Source of the DNA: Stackebrandtia nassauensis DSM 44728
Lineage (GTDB): Bacteria > Actinomycetota > Actinomycetes > Mycobacteriales > Micromonosporaceae
Assembly (NCBI RefSeq): GCF_000024545.1
Contig: NC_013947.1
Span: 3,658,001-3,722,000, forward strand
Length of the DNA stretch: 64,000 nt
Direction: 5' to 3'
Positions within the stretch are counted from its first letter, which is position 1. The number at the start of each line of letters is the position of its first letter. The position numbers and the translations under genes were made by a program. Shown here piece by piece: positions 50,999 through 59,698 of the stretch. The notes below the pieces were generated by a model that had not been told where the DNA came from, made no database searches, and worked only from the letters and a program-made list of their open reading frames with translations.

Positions 50999-53900
50999 CT
51001 ATGCGGACGCGGTCAGCGCGTAGGCGCGGTGGACGGTCTGGACGACGCGGTTGTCGTTGTCGTCCCAGGCTTCGACGCGCAGCCACACGTACGCGTCCGG
51101 ATCGGTGGGATTCGGGATGGTGGCGGTGAAGGTGTCACCGTCGGCGGTGGTGGTGGCGTCTTTCCAGGAATCACCTTCGTCGGTGGAGAAGGACAGCTTC
51201 AACCCGGCGATGTCGGCGGCGTTCGGGTGCCGGGGCGTGATGCTCACGGTGTGGTCGCGTCCGGCGGGGGCTTGGTGGTGCGGGTCGAGGCCGAGGTCGT
51301 AGCCGAGCTGGATGGCCGGCAGTCGGTCGCAGACTTTCGCGCCGGTGGCGGCGGAACAGTCGGTTCCGGTCGCCTTGCCGGAGCGGAATGTCCACTGTGT
51401 GTCTACTGTGACGCTGGTGCGGTGGGTGGCCAGGCTTGGGCCGGTCTTGCTGGTCGCGGGCAGAGTGAGGGTGGATTCCAGTCGGTAGTCCAGCGGCTGG
51501 TCGTCGTGGATCGGGAAGGTCGGCACCGACGATCCTGGGGTGGGCGCGCCGGGGATCTGCTTGTCGCCTTGGAACAGTTTCCACTTGATCGGATAGTTCT
51601 TGGTGTTGACGTCCAGGACATGGTCCAGATCGCCGTCGGAGATGAATCCGGTCGGGTAGATGAGGTCGTGGTCGTTGGCGCGCAGGCGGTAGAAGCCGGG
51701 TGCGGCGGGTGTGATGGGGCCGCTGTACCAGTCTTCGGCGCCGTCGGGTCCGGAGCTGAATTCGTGCAACGTGTAGTTGTTGCCCGCCTGGTCGCGCAGT
51801 TCCACCCACCGGTTCCATCGCAGCGCCGCGTCGGGCGTGACGTATTCGGTGTAGGCGACCGGGGCGGCGGTTTCGAAGCGGGGCAACAGGATGGTGGCCG
51901 CCGAGTCGCCGCGCAGCGCGAACCAGGCGTGGTGGAGCGTCAGGCCGGATCGCCCGGCGAGGTAGCGGGTCTTGATCGTTTTCAGGTTGCCGGGTGTGGC
52001 GTCGAAGGTCAGCGAGTCGGGGATGCCGTCCTTGTGGCTGAAGTTCAGGTTGTACACGGTGGGTTTGTCGGTTCCGGTCAGGGTCCATAGTGCTTGGATG
52101 GTGAGGCGGTCGGGTCCGTCGACTTCCGCGACCGGGGTGGCGTACAGCTTCTTGGTGGTGCTGGCGATCGCCGAGCCCCAGCTTCCGGCGGTGGAGTTGT
52201 AGGCCAGGACGAGTTGGTGGTTGCGGGTGTCGACGGTCTCGTTCGTGTCCACTGCGGCCGGTACGGTTTCGCGGGCGTCCAGGGTGATGTCGGTGGCCTT
52301 GGTGACGGTCACGTTCGTTTCGGCCAACCAGGCGGCCTTGTCGGCGCCGGTTTCGTGGGCGAGACCGAAGGCGGTGTAGGTGCCCACCGGCACCTTGGCG
52401 GTGCCGACGCCGTCGCGGACCGGCACGCCGATGATCGTGGCGGGTGCCATCGGGTCGTCGGGTAGGGAGTTGCCGCGTGCCAGCTGGAAGGTCTTGTCCC
52501 CCGGCAGTGGTTTGCCGTCGAAGCCGGTCACCTTGATGGTCACGGGGACGGTGGGGGTGGGTTTGTAGAAGCTGAACGGGGTGCGCACGGTGGCGTCACC
52601 GGCGGTGGCGGTCACCGTGCCCGCGTACACGCCGGGGGTGGCGCGGAAGGGATGGACGGTGATCTGGGCTTGGGCACTGCCGTTGGCGGGCACGGTGAGG
52701 GTGGTGTCCTTGATCGTGGCGACGCCGTCGGCGGCGGGTTTGCCGGTGTAGGTGCGCAGGTCCAGCTTCAGTTTCACGGTGACGGGCGCGTCGGTGGTGT
52801 TGGTGTAGGAGAACATCTTGGTGCCGACTCCCGCTTGACGTCCGAAATGGATCGGCGTCGGGCCGGTCAGGTCGGCGGTGTCGGCGCGGTCGACGTCGAC
52901 GCGTCCCGCCCCTTCGGCGAACGCGGCGGCGTCGGTGTCCTTGGCGGTGGAGGTGAGCGCCTTCTTGAGGTCGATCCAGGTCCAGTCGGGGTGGGCCTGC
53001 GCCAGCAGCGCCGCGCTGCCGACCACGTGCGGGGTGGCCATGGACGTTCCCGATGCCGAGGTGTGGTCATCGTCCACTGGCGAGCCCATGGCGGTGCCCG
53101 AGGCTCGGGCGGCGACGATATCGGTTCCGGGCGCGGTGATCTCGGGCTTGATCGCGGCGTCGTGGAGTCGCGGACCGCGACTGGAGAACGTCGCCGGGGC
53201 GTCGGATGCGTCGGCGGCGCCGACGGTCAGCGCGTTGGTGGCCGCGCCGGGGGCGCCGACGCATGGGGCGCAACCGGAGTTGCCCGCCGCGACGACGAAC
53301 AGGGTGCCGGTGGACAGGGTCAGCCGGTTCACCGCCGTCGACAGTGGATCTCTGCCGTCGGAGCCGCCGCCGGTACCCAGGCTCAGGTTCACCACGGTGG
53401 CACCGGATCGGGCGGCCCATTCCATTCCGGCCAGGATCGCTGATTCGGGGCACAGGCCGTCGGAGTCGCAGACTTTGCCGATCACCAGTGCGGCGCCGGG
53501 GGCGACGCCCCGGTAGTCGCCGTCCGAGGCGCTGCCGGTTCCGGCGGCGATCGAGGCGACGTGGGTGCCGTGTCCGTGGCCGTCGGCGGTGTCGGGTTCC
53601 TCGGTGAAGTTCCGGGTGGCGGTGATCCTGTCGGAGACGTCGGGGTGGGTGGAGTCGATGCCGGTGTCCAGGACGGCGATCGTGACGCCCTTGCCGTCGT
53701 GGCCGCGTTGCCACAGGGCGGGGGCGCCGATGCGGGGCACGCTCTTGTCGAGTGCGACGGTCAACCGGCGGTCGAGCCCGATCCGGTCGATCGTGCGGTC
53801 GTCGGCGGCGGCTGCGAAGAACGCCGCCCTTCGGTGGGGATCGACGTCGATGGCGACGGCGTCGATGACCGGCAGGGTGCGTGTCACCTCGGCGCCGGGC

Positions 53901-54301
53901 AGCCGTTCGGCCCGCTCAGCGGTGGTGCGGGTCGACAGGTCGGCGTCGTAGCCGACGATCAGTGGGGCGACGGTGTCGTCCAGGTTTTGGCGGATGAGTC
54001 CGGGGATGTTGAACAGTTCCCGGTCCACGCGGCCGGAGTCCACATCGTCGTGGACGTCCGAGGGGATGACGAAGGTGTCGTCGCCGGTGGTCTGGATCGT
54101 GTACCGCACCGATTCTCGCGGTTTGGTCACGGTCACGACGGGTTCGGCTTCGGCGCGTTTGTGGTAGGTGACGGTCTCACCGGTGATGAGGGAGACGCCG
54201 TTTGGGGTCATGGCGGTGTCGGCCGCGACGGGTGACGCGGCTGTGGGGGCGGGGGCCAGGATCGGTAGGGCGACAACGATCGCGGCTAGCATGCGGGTCA
54301 T
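50999..54301 (-). CDS. Secreted subtilase (S8 peptidase) with large C-terminal region
   Basis: An 1100-residue exported serine protease. ATG 54301 opens a signal peptide (MTRMLAAIVVALPILAPAPTAA); a GTG at 54319 is possible. The propeptide region has GVSLITGETVTYHK and VIPSDVHDDVDSG. The catalytic domain covers about residues 185-470, with Asp212 (IAVLDTGID), His244 (GHGHGTHVAS) and Ser420 (ASGTSMATPHVVG). The oxyanion-region VVAAGNSG is intact. The long C-terminal half is beta-rich. It is divergent from a TrmB/HTH regulator that may control it. Confidence 0.94.
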   Translation of the reverse strand: MTRMLAAIVVALPILAPAPTAASPVAADTAMTPNGVSLITGETVTYHKRAEAEPVVTVTKPRESVRYTIQTTGDDTFVIPSDVHDDVDSGRVDRELFNIPGLIRQNLDDTVAPLIVGYDADLSTRTTAERAERLPGAEVTRTLPVIDAVAIDVDPHRRAAFFAAAADDRTIDRIGLDRRLTVALDKSVPRIGAPALWQRGHDGKGVTIAVLDTGIDSTHPDVSDRITATRNFTEEPDTADGHGHGTHVASIAAGTGSASDGDYRGVAPGAALVIGKVCDSDGLCPESAILAGMEWAARSGATVVNLSLGTGGGSDGRDPLSTAVNRLTLSTGTLFVVAAGNSGCAPCVGAPGAATNALTVGAADASDAPATFSSRGPRLHDAAIKPEITAPGTDIVAARASGTAMGSPVDDDHTSASGTSMATPHVVGSAALLAQAHPDWTWIDLKKALTSTAKDTDAAAFAEGAGRVDVDRADTADLTGPTPIHFGRQAGVGTKMFSYTNTTDAPVTVKLKLDLRTYTGKPAADGVATIKDTTLTVPANGSAQAQITVHPFRATPGVYAGTVTATAGDATVRTPFSFYKPTPTVPVTIKVTGFDGKPLPGDKTFQLARGNSLPDDPMAPATIIGVPVRDGVGTAKVPVGTYTAFGLAHETGADKAAWLAETNVTVTKATDITLDARETVPAAVDTNETVDTRNHQLVLAYNSTAGSWGSAIASTTKKLYATPVAEVDGPDRLTIQALWTLTGTDKPTVYNLNFSHKDGIPDSLTFDATPGNLKTIKTRYLAGRSGLTLHHAWFALRGDSAATILLPRFETAAPVAYTEYVTPDAALRWNRWVELRDQAGNNYTLHEFSSGPDGAEDWYSGPITPAAPGFYRLRANDHDLIYPTGFISDGDLDHVLDVNTKNYPIKWKLFQGDKQIPGAPTPGSSVPTFPIHDDQPLDYRLESTLTLPATSKTGPSLATHRTSVTVDTQWTFRSGKATGTDCSAATGAKVCDRLPAIQLGYDLGLDPHHQAPAGRDHTVSITPRHPNAADIAGLKLSFSTDEGDSWKDATTTADGDTFTATIPNPTDPDAYVWLRVEAWDDNDNRVVQTVHRAYALTASA

Positions 54302-54415
54302 GACCGTCAGTATGGCCACGATCAGCCATCATCGATAGGTGTCGATGTGGCTGATCACCGCCATTGCCCAAACCTGGCCACCCACGCTCCCGGCGTGGAC
54401 ACTTAGCCTGTGGGA

Positions 54416-55390
54416 ATGCTTGACGCGCTTGGACTCTCGGTCTCCGAGCAACACCTCTACGCGACGCTGATCGAGCACTCCCCCGCGCTGTTGGCCGACC
54501 TACGGGACGACAGCGGCATGGACGGCGACCAGCTCGCCGAGACCCTCGAACTGTTGGAGAACAAGGGGATGGTGACCCGCCATCCTGGACAGCCCGCGTC
54601 GTATTCGGCGGTGCCGCCCGACATCGCGCTGGAAGTGCTGATCGTGGAGCAGGAGGAACAGCTCAAGCGGGCCCGGCTGGCGGCCCAGCAGCTCACCACC
54701 CGGTTCCGGGAGGCGGCCAACCGCCGCGACCCGGCCGAACTGCTGGAGGTGGTCTCCGGTCCGGAGGCAGTGTGGAAACGCATCCAGCAGATCCAGCGCG
54801 CCGCCCGCCGCGAGGTGCGATCGATCGACCGGCCCCCGTACCTGATTCCGGTGTCCGTCATGGTTCCCGTCGAGAACCGGCAACTGGGCTCCGGAGTGCG
54901 CTACCGCGTGGTCTACGACCCCGAGAGTTTCGCCAGCGAGGCCCACCAGCTGCGTTCCGATGTGGAGGAGTGTGTCACGCTCGGCGAGCAGGCGCGGGTG
55001 CTGTCCGGTGTCCCGGTGAAACTCATCCTGGTCGACGACAGGTTCGGATGTCTTCCCCTGCAAGCCGACCCGCAGGAGATCGCCAGCATGGTCGTCGTCC
55101 ACCCGTCCGGACTGCTGGAGGCGCTCGACGCTTTGTTCGAAGCGGTGTGGGCCCAGGCGATGCCGCTCAGTCTGGACGGCGCGTCCGCCCCGGGTCTCAC
55201 CGACGACATGCAGCGGCTGCTGGGCCTGCTGACGGCGGGGGTCTCCGACGGCACCGCCGCCCGGCAGTTGGGGGTGTCCCCACGGACCTTCCAGCGCAGG
55301 CTTCAGGAGCTCATGGCCAGTCTGGGTGCCAGGACCCGGTTCCAGGCGGGACTACAGGCCGGGTTGCGCGGCTGGATCCACCGCGAGTGA
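54416..55390 (+). CDS. TrmB-like regulator with C-terminal HTH
   Basis: A 324-residue regulator. ATG at 54416 begins LDALGLSVSEQHLYATLIEHSPALLADL, a TrmB-type winged helix; a GTG at 54410 is possible. The middle is a sensor-like region (YLIPVSVMVPVEN). The C-terminus TDDMQRLLGLLTAGVSDGTAARQLGVSPRTFQRRLQELMASLGA is a LuxR-type helix-turn-helix. It is divergent from the subtilase, and its 3' end overlaps the adenylation gene by 39 nt. Target unknown. Confidence 0.85.
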   Translation: MLDALGLSVSEQHLYATLIEHSPALLADLRDDSGMDGDQLAETLELLENKGMVTRHPGQPASYSAVPPDIALEVLIVEQEEQLKRARLAAQQLTTRFREAANRRDPAELLEVVSGPEAVWKRIQQIQRAARREVRSIDRPPYLIPVSVMVPVENRQLGSGVRYRVVYDPESFASEAHQLRSDVEECVTLGEQARVLSGVPVKLILVDDRFGCLPLQADPQEIASMVVVHPSGLLEALDALFEAVWAQAMPLSLDGASAPGLTDDMQRLLGLLTAGVSDGTAARQLGVSPRTFQRRLQELMASLGARTRFQAGLQAGLRGWIHRE

Positions 55391-56779
55391 ACGGCATCGC
55401 CGCCGGTCGATCTTCCCCGAGGCGAGTCGCGGCAGTCGCGGGACGAACCGGTACGCGGACGGTATGGCCGCGCTGCCACAGCGATGGGCGATCGTCTTGA
55501 CCAGCAGTGCCTTGTCGATGTGGCGTTCGCTTCCGGCGATGACGGCGACGATGTCGACCCCCAGTGGATTGGGGCTTGTCACGACCGCGATCTCCTCGCG
55601 GTTGAGGGCATCGCGAAGGGTCTGCTCGACATCGGTGAGGTTGACCCAGATCCCGCGTACCTTGACGCGGTCGTCACGGCGTCCCAGCAGCATCAGTGCC
55701 CCGTCGGGTTCGACGCGTCCCAGATCGCCGGTAGCGAAGGTCGTCATGCCGCCGTCGCGGATGAGACGGTCGGTGGCGGGTTCGTCGGCGTAGCCGAGGG
55801 AGCCGTTGGGGGTTGCGATGACGACCTCGCCGTCGACGATGCGAAAGCTGGTGCCGGGCAACGGGAACCCCACCGGTTGGATGCCCGGGACCGGTTCGTC
55901 GATCACGTTGGCGAACTGCGCCAGGGTGGTCTCCGTCGGGCCGTAGAGATTGACTGTCGCGGAGTGCGGCGCGAACCGTTGCCACGCCCGGACGGTGGTG
56001 TGCGGCAACATCTCCCCCGCGAACAGGGTCAGTCGCAGGCTCGGTGCCGTCACCGTGGGGTGAGTGCTGGTCGCGTAGGCGGCCAGGCTCGGCACGACGT
56101 TGACCACGGTCGCGGCGGTCTCGGCGATGAATGGCGTGATGCGGCCCGGGCTGAGGGGCCATCGGTGCGGAACCACCAGTTCGGCTCCCGTGGCGAAGGG
56201 AAGCAGCAGTTCGCGAAGCGACACGTCGAAGGTCGGCGATGTCAGGGCTGCCACCCGATCGTCGCCGCCGATGTGGAACGTGTCGCGTTCCCATCGCAAG
56301 AACCGGCTCAGGCCCGTGTACGACCCGATGACTCGTTTGCGGTCCCCAGTGGAACCCGAGGTCTCGATCAGGTAGGCGGGGGTGTCGCCGGTGATGGCGG
56401 GCGACGGGAGATCACGGGTGCTGGGGTTCGCGTCGGCGAGCGCGGTCAGTGGGACGCGGTCACCGTTGACACGCAGGAAGACGGCGGTGTCGTCGAACGG
56501 GTCGACGGCGCGAGTGCGCGGTGGTGTCACCAGCTGGAACGGGACGGAACACGACAGCATCGCCAGCAACGCCGACAGCAGACCGGGCCCGGGCACGCCC
56601 TCCACTTCGACCACACTGTCGCGGCTCACGCCATTACGGTCGAAGGCGGCGACCAGACGTCGGGCGGTCTCGGTGATCTCGCCGAAGGTGCGAACCGTTG
56701 CGCCGCTTCGCACGCAGACCCTGTCGGCGAGCGCTCGCCTGGCGTCCTTGAAGTCATCGATGAGCGACGGCGACGTCAT
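55352..56779 (-). CDS. Free-standing NRPS-type adenylation protein
   Basis: A 475-residue amino- or carboxylic-acid-activating enzyme. Core motifs: ETSGSTGDRKRVIG (A3, with an atypical DRKR in place of P-K-G), SPTFDVSLRELLLPF (A4), NLYGPTETT (A5), FATGDLGRVEPDGALMLLGRRDDRVKVRG (A7/A8) and LPRLASGKIDRR (A10 with catalytic lysine). It has no carrier domain of its own; the carrier is the next protein upstream, coupled by ATGA. The specificity code was not confidently readable. Confidence 0.9.
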   Translation of the reverse strand: MTSPSLIDDFKDARRALADRVCVRSGATVRTFGEITETARRLVAAFDRNGVSRDSVVEVEGVPGPGLLSALLAMLSCSVPFQLVTPPRTRAVDPFDDTAVFLRVNGDRVPLTALADANPSTRDLPSPAITGDTPAYLIETSGSTGDRKRVIGSYTGLSRFLRWERDTFHIGGDDRVAALTSPTFDVSLRELLLPFATGAELVVPHRWPLSPGRITPFIAETAATVVNVVPSLAAYATSTHPTVTAPSLRLTLFAGEMLPHTTVRAWQRFAPHSATVNLYGPTETTLAQFANVIDEPVPGIQPVGFPLPGTSFRIVDGEVVIATPNGSLGYADEPATDRLIRDGGMTTFATGDLGRVEPDGALMLLGRRDDRVKVRGIWVNLTDVEQTLRDALNREEIAVVTSPNPLGVDIVAVIAGSERHIDKALLVKTIAHRCGSAAIPSAYRFVPRLPRLASGKIDRRRCRSLAVDPAAQPGL

Positions 56780-57018
56780 GACGAGTCCGATCGCCGCCGC
56801 ACCTGTTCCGCCAGCAATCGCACCGTTGGATAGTCGAAAACGTCGGTCACTGTCATGTCGACGTCGAATGCCGCTTCGAGTCTCATCGCGATATCGATGG
56901 CGCGCATCGAGTCGCAGCCGTGGTCAAACAGGTTCGCGTCCGTGTCCAGATGATCCAGCTGGAGCACCGTGGCGGCCTCGTCGGCGATGACCTTTTCGAT
57001 GTGGGTTCTAGCTTTCAC
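56776..57018 (-). CDS. Peptidyl/acyl carrier protein
   Basis: An 80-residue free carrier. GTG at 57018 has a good GGAGAG ribosome site; the frame could open at 57045. The phosphopantetheine serine is Ser37 in FDHGCDSMRAIDIAMRLE. It overlaps the condensation gene upstream by 11 nt and the adenylation gene downstream by 4 nt, so the C-PCP-A order is preserved as three proteins. No thioesterase, MbtH or phosphopantetheinyl transferase is nearby. Confidence 0.9.
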   Translation of the reverse strand: MKARTHIEKVIADEAATVLQLDHLDTDANLFDHGCDSMRAIDIAMRLEAAFDVDMTVTDVFDYPTVRLLAEQVRRRSDSS

Positions 57019-58309
57019 GGCTCTCCTTCGGACGGTCCAGAGCACCGAATTCCTGCTCTATCCGATCAATCAGCTGATGGAGTATCGGTGTGGCGATGTC
57101 CGGCTGCGCGACCGCGCGAACGGCGAGGTGATCCCGGAACTCCGTGACCACTATGGTGATTCCATTGCCCACAGTGCTGCTGGCGTATCCGCCGGGGACC
57201 GTGTACAGCTCCGCCGTACTCTCACGGAAGCGACGCACCGTACTGCTCGGCTTCTCATAGGCGAAATAGATGCGTCCCAGTCGGATGTCGTCGAATGTGT
57301 CCGGCCGCAGATGCTGGTGCAGGACGAGCAACGGCATATCGCTGTGTGTGATCGCGCCCAAGACCGCGCGTCGCACCTGACTCAGGGATTGCCGAAACGT
57401 GGTCCGCGAGCCGATGCGAACCCGCACGGGCATGGAATGCGCCAGCCAGCCGATCACACCTTTCGCCGCCATCGATCCACGATTCGCGGTCGGTGTGTGA
57501 ATCACCAGATCAGGCAGGTCCAATACGTGGGCGCAGGCCCGCGCGACAACGTTCATGGCCACCATGAACGGCGTCACCGTCTCCTTGATATCCACTGTGC
57601 GCAGACACTCGGGAGTCACGGAACTGACGCGGACAGCGTGTGTCTGCATCGACGTCCGCCCCGAATCGGGATCAGTGGGGACGTTCAACCGGGGCATCGG
57701 TCCGGCTTCGCCCAGCGTGCCGCGCCAGTAGTCCAGCAGCTCCTTGCCGGCCGGTCCGTCCAGATGGGTTCGTTGCCACGCGATCCAGTCCGCGAACTGC
57801 CGCGCCGGGGGCAGGGCCGTGGCGGGGTTGGCCAGCAGGTCGACGAACTCGTCGAAGAACGGTGTGGCCGAGGCACCGTCGAAGACGAGATGGTCGACAC
57901 CGACGAGCACCAGCACGTCGGCAAAGCCAGCGCGAAGAATGCGAGTGGTGAGCAGGGGTGGTTGGCTGAGCGGAAGCCGCGTGTTCGCGATCTCGTCGAT
58001 GGCCGAGGCGACGTCGTCGGAGGCCATCGACGTGTCGTTGACCCGCCGCACCTTCACCGACACCGATATTCCCTTTTGAACAAACGTCACGGGGCCGCAC
58101 TCGTGCGTGTGCAGGCAGAACCCGGTTCGCAGCGATTCGTGACGTTCCACGAGGCGGCCAATGGTTGTTTGTATCTGTCGGTCGGATATGCGAGTGCGAA
58201 ACCTGATCGGCATCACGATCATGTTGGCCGGAACGTCTGTGCCGAGCTCTCGCTGGTCTCGCAGCCAGGTCAGCGAGTACCGCTGAGCCTGCGTCAGCCC
58301 TCGTTCCAT
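57008..58309 (-). CDS. Free-standing NRPS condensation-domain protein
   Basis: A 433-residue C-domain protein. ATG 58309 (MERGLTQAQRYSLTWLRDQ) is used; a TTG two codons upstream is possible. The catalytic motif reads VDHLVFDGAS (Asp139, His140, Asp144): the first His of HHxxxDG is Asp, while the second, catalytic His is intact. RHESLRTGF (C2), and IGWLAHSMPVRVRI late in the domain also fit. It should join an acyl or peptidyl group to the carrier-bound amino acid. Divergent from a small membrane protein. Confidence 0.87.
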   Translation of the reverse strand: MERGLTQAQRYSLTWLRDQRELGTDVPANMIVMPIRFRTRISDRQIQTTIGRLVERHESLRTGFCLHTHECGPVTFVQKGISVSVKVRRVNDTSMASDDVASAIDEIANTRLPLSQPPLLTTRILRAGFADVLVLVGVDHLVFDGASATPFFDEFVDLLANPATALPPARQFADWIAWQRTHLDGPAGKELLDYWRGTLGEAGPMPRLNVPTDPDSGRTSMQTHAVRVSSVTPECLRTVDIKETVTPFMVAMNVVARACAHVLDLPDLVIHTPTANRGSMAAKGVIGWLAHSMPVRVRIGSRTTFRQSLSQVRRAVLGAITHSDMPLLVLHQHLRPDTFDDIRLGRIYFAYEKPSSTVRRFRESTAELYTVPGGYASSTVGNGITIVVTEFRDHLAVRAVAQPDIATPILHQLIDRIEQEFGALDRPKESRES

Positions 58310-58393
58310 CGGCAAACGCTACGAACCCATCCGAACCGGCGCCACTAAATGTCCTGATGTGGACCAACGGGTCGGCTTCCCATCCCGACCGAA

Positions 58394-58406
58394 ATGTCGC
58401 CGACAT
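58394..58406 (+). promoter_or_regulatory. 13-nt palindrome in the C-PCP-A divergent promoter
   Basis: ATGTCG-C-CGACAT, perfect 6-bp arms around one base, in the 173-nt region between the condensation gene and the small membrane-protein gene. A candidate operator. Confidence 0.45.
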
Positions 58407-58482
58407 CACCATCCGGGTATTGCCACCATATCCGGGGTCCGTGCGTCTTAGCTGTGACGACGTAAGCGGAGGGGTTTTTGAT

Positions 58483-58674
58483 ATGGCGGTATACAGCAGT
58501 AAGTTCGCGACCAAGAATGTCGTACCTCGTGGTGGGCGGGATCACCGGTACCTCAAGCGTTTCGCGTCGGTTCTCCTCGTTGCGGCGGTCCTCGGGCTCG
58601 GTGCGTTCGGTCTGTGGCGCGCCACCGCGGGTACGCCCGAACCCAGTGAGATCCCGGCCGTCGGCGCCGAATAA
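58483..58674 (+). CDS. Small single-span membrane protein
   Basis: A 63-residue protein too short for easy classification. ATG at 58483 has a good GGAGGGG ribosome site. A basic N-terminal part (KNVVPRGGRDHRYLKR) precedes one hydrophobic segment (FASVLLVAAVLGLGAFGLW) and a Pro/Glu-rich tail (TPEPSEIPAVGAE). Codon use looks normal for the region. No homologue is recognised. It is divergent from the C-PCP-A genes and overlaps the 3' end of the convergent RpiR gene by 122 nt. Confidence 0.65.
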   Translation: MAVYSSKFATKNVVPRGGRDHRYLKRFASVLLVAAVLGLGAFGLWRATAGTPEPSEIPAVGAE

Positions 58675-59581
58675 CGATCCGGCGATATAACCGCTGTCCA
58701 CGGCCCTTGCGGTGCACGGCCGCGTAGGTCTTGCGCAGCGCCGACATCGATGCGTCGTATGACGCCCGCGCCACCCCGGTGAACAGGCAGTCGACCACCA
58801 TGAGCTGGGCGATTCTGCTGCCCAGCGCGCCGGAGCGGAACCGGGTCTCGCGGGCGGCGGTGGTGAGCACGACGTCGGCGGTCTCGGCCAGGGCGGTGTT
58901 GTCGTGGTTGGTGATCGCGATGGTGGTGGCGCCTTCGGCCGCGGCCATGGCCAGGAACTCGACGGTGGCCGCGGTGGTGCCGGTGTGCGAGATCGCGATG
59001 GCGACGCACTGCTCGTCCAGGGTGACCGCGGCCGACCAGGCGGCGTCGGTGTCCAGCCAGGACAGTGCGGTGCGGCCGATGCGGGTCAGTTTCTGTTGCA
59101 GGTCGAGGCCCACGAAACCGCTGGCGCCCACGCCGAAGCTGTCGACGCGGCGGGCGTTGAGGACACAGTCGACGGCGCGCGCGAGGGCGTCCCGGTCGAG
59201 GATTTCGGCGGTGTCGGCGATGGACAGCGTCTCGTTGGCCGCCACCTTCGCGATGATGTCGTCGATGGTGTCGTCGCGGTCGATGTCGCCGGACGCGGCG
59301 GGCAGGTTCGCCGTCTCGAGTTGTTCGCGGGTGGCCTCCCGGGTGAGGTCAAGGCGGAGGTCCTTGTAACGGCCGTAGCCGATGCGCTGGTAGAAGCGCA
59401 CCACGGTGGTGGTCGAGGTGTCGCAGGCGGCGGCCAGTTCGGCGACCGTGAGTCCGGCGGTCGCGTGCGGGTCGTCCAGGATCGCCTCGGCGATCCGGCG
59501 TTCGGAGGGCCGCAGGCCGGGCAGGGCGGCGCGCACCCGCACCAGGACGGTGCGGGGATCGGCTCGTTCAGTGGGACACAT
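58553..59581 (-). CDS. RpiR/MurR-family regulator with abnormal C-terminal extension
   Basis: A 342-residue regulator. ATG 59581 begins CPTERADPRTVLVRVRAALPGLRPSERRIAEAILDD. The HTH is AELAAACDTSTTTVVRFYQRIGYGRYKDL; the SIS sugar-phosphate domain has SFGVGASGFVGLDLQQKL and AIAISHTGTTAATVEFLAMA. Family members end near residue 290; here about 45 basic residues follow (LYRRIVIRRRRPGSHW and onward), read antisense to the small membrane protein gene. A lost stop codon is likely. Divergent from a peptide importer and anmK, which suggests MurNAc-type control. Confidence 0.87.
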   Translation of the reverse strand: MCPTERADPRTVLVRVRAALPGLRPSERRIAEAILDDPHATAGLTVAELAAACDTSTTTVVRFYQRIGYGRYKDLRLDLTREATREQLETANLPAASGDIDRDDTIDDIIAKVAANETLSIADTAEILDRDALARAVDCVLNARRVDSFGVGASGFVGLDLQQKLTRIGRTALSWLDTDAAWSAAVTLDEQCVAIAISHTGTTAATVEFLAMAAAEGATTIAITNHDNTALAETADVVLTTAARETRFRSGALGSRIAQLMVVDCLFTGVARASYDASMSALRKTYAAVHRKGRGQRLYRRIVIRRRRPGSHWVRAYPRWRATDRTHRARGPPQRGEPTRNA

Positions 59582-59590
59582 ATTCCATAA

Positions 59591-59598
59591 CTTATAAG
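59591..59598 (+). promoter_or_regulatory. AT-rich palindrome in the RpiR/importer promoter
   Basis: CTTATAAG, an 8-nt perfect palindrome, in the 117-nt divergent spacer; a possible RpiR site or -10 region. Confidence 0.35.
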
Positions 59599-59698
59599 GT
59601 TGAGGTACTTTTGTGCCCCGGCTTGGCCTCGTACTGCCTCTCACGTGCGGCGATACGTGGAACGACAGCCGTCGCGCCTATCCCAGGAGCCAGGTTTG

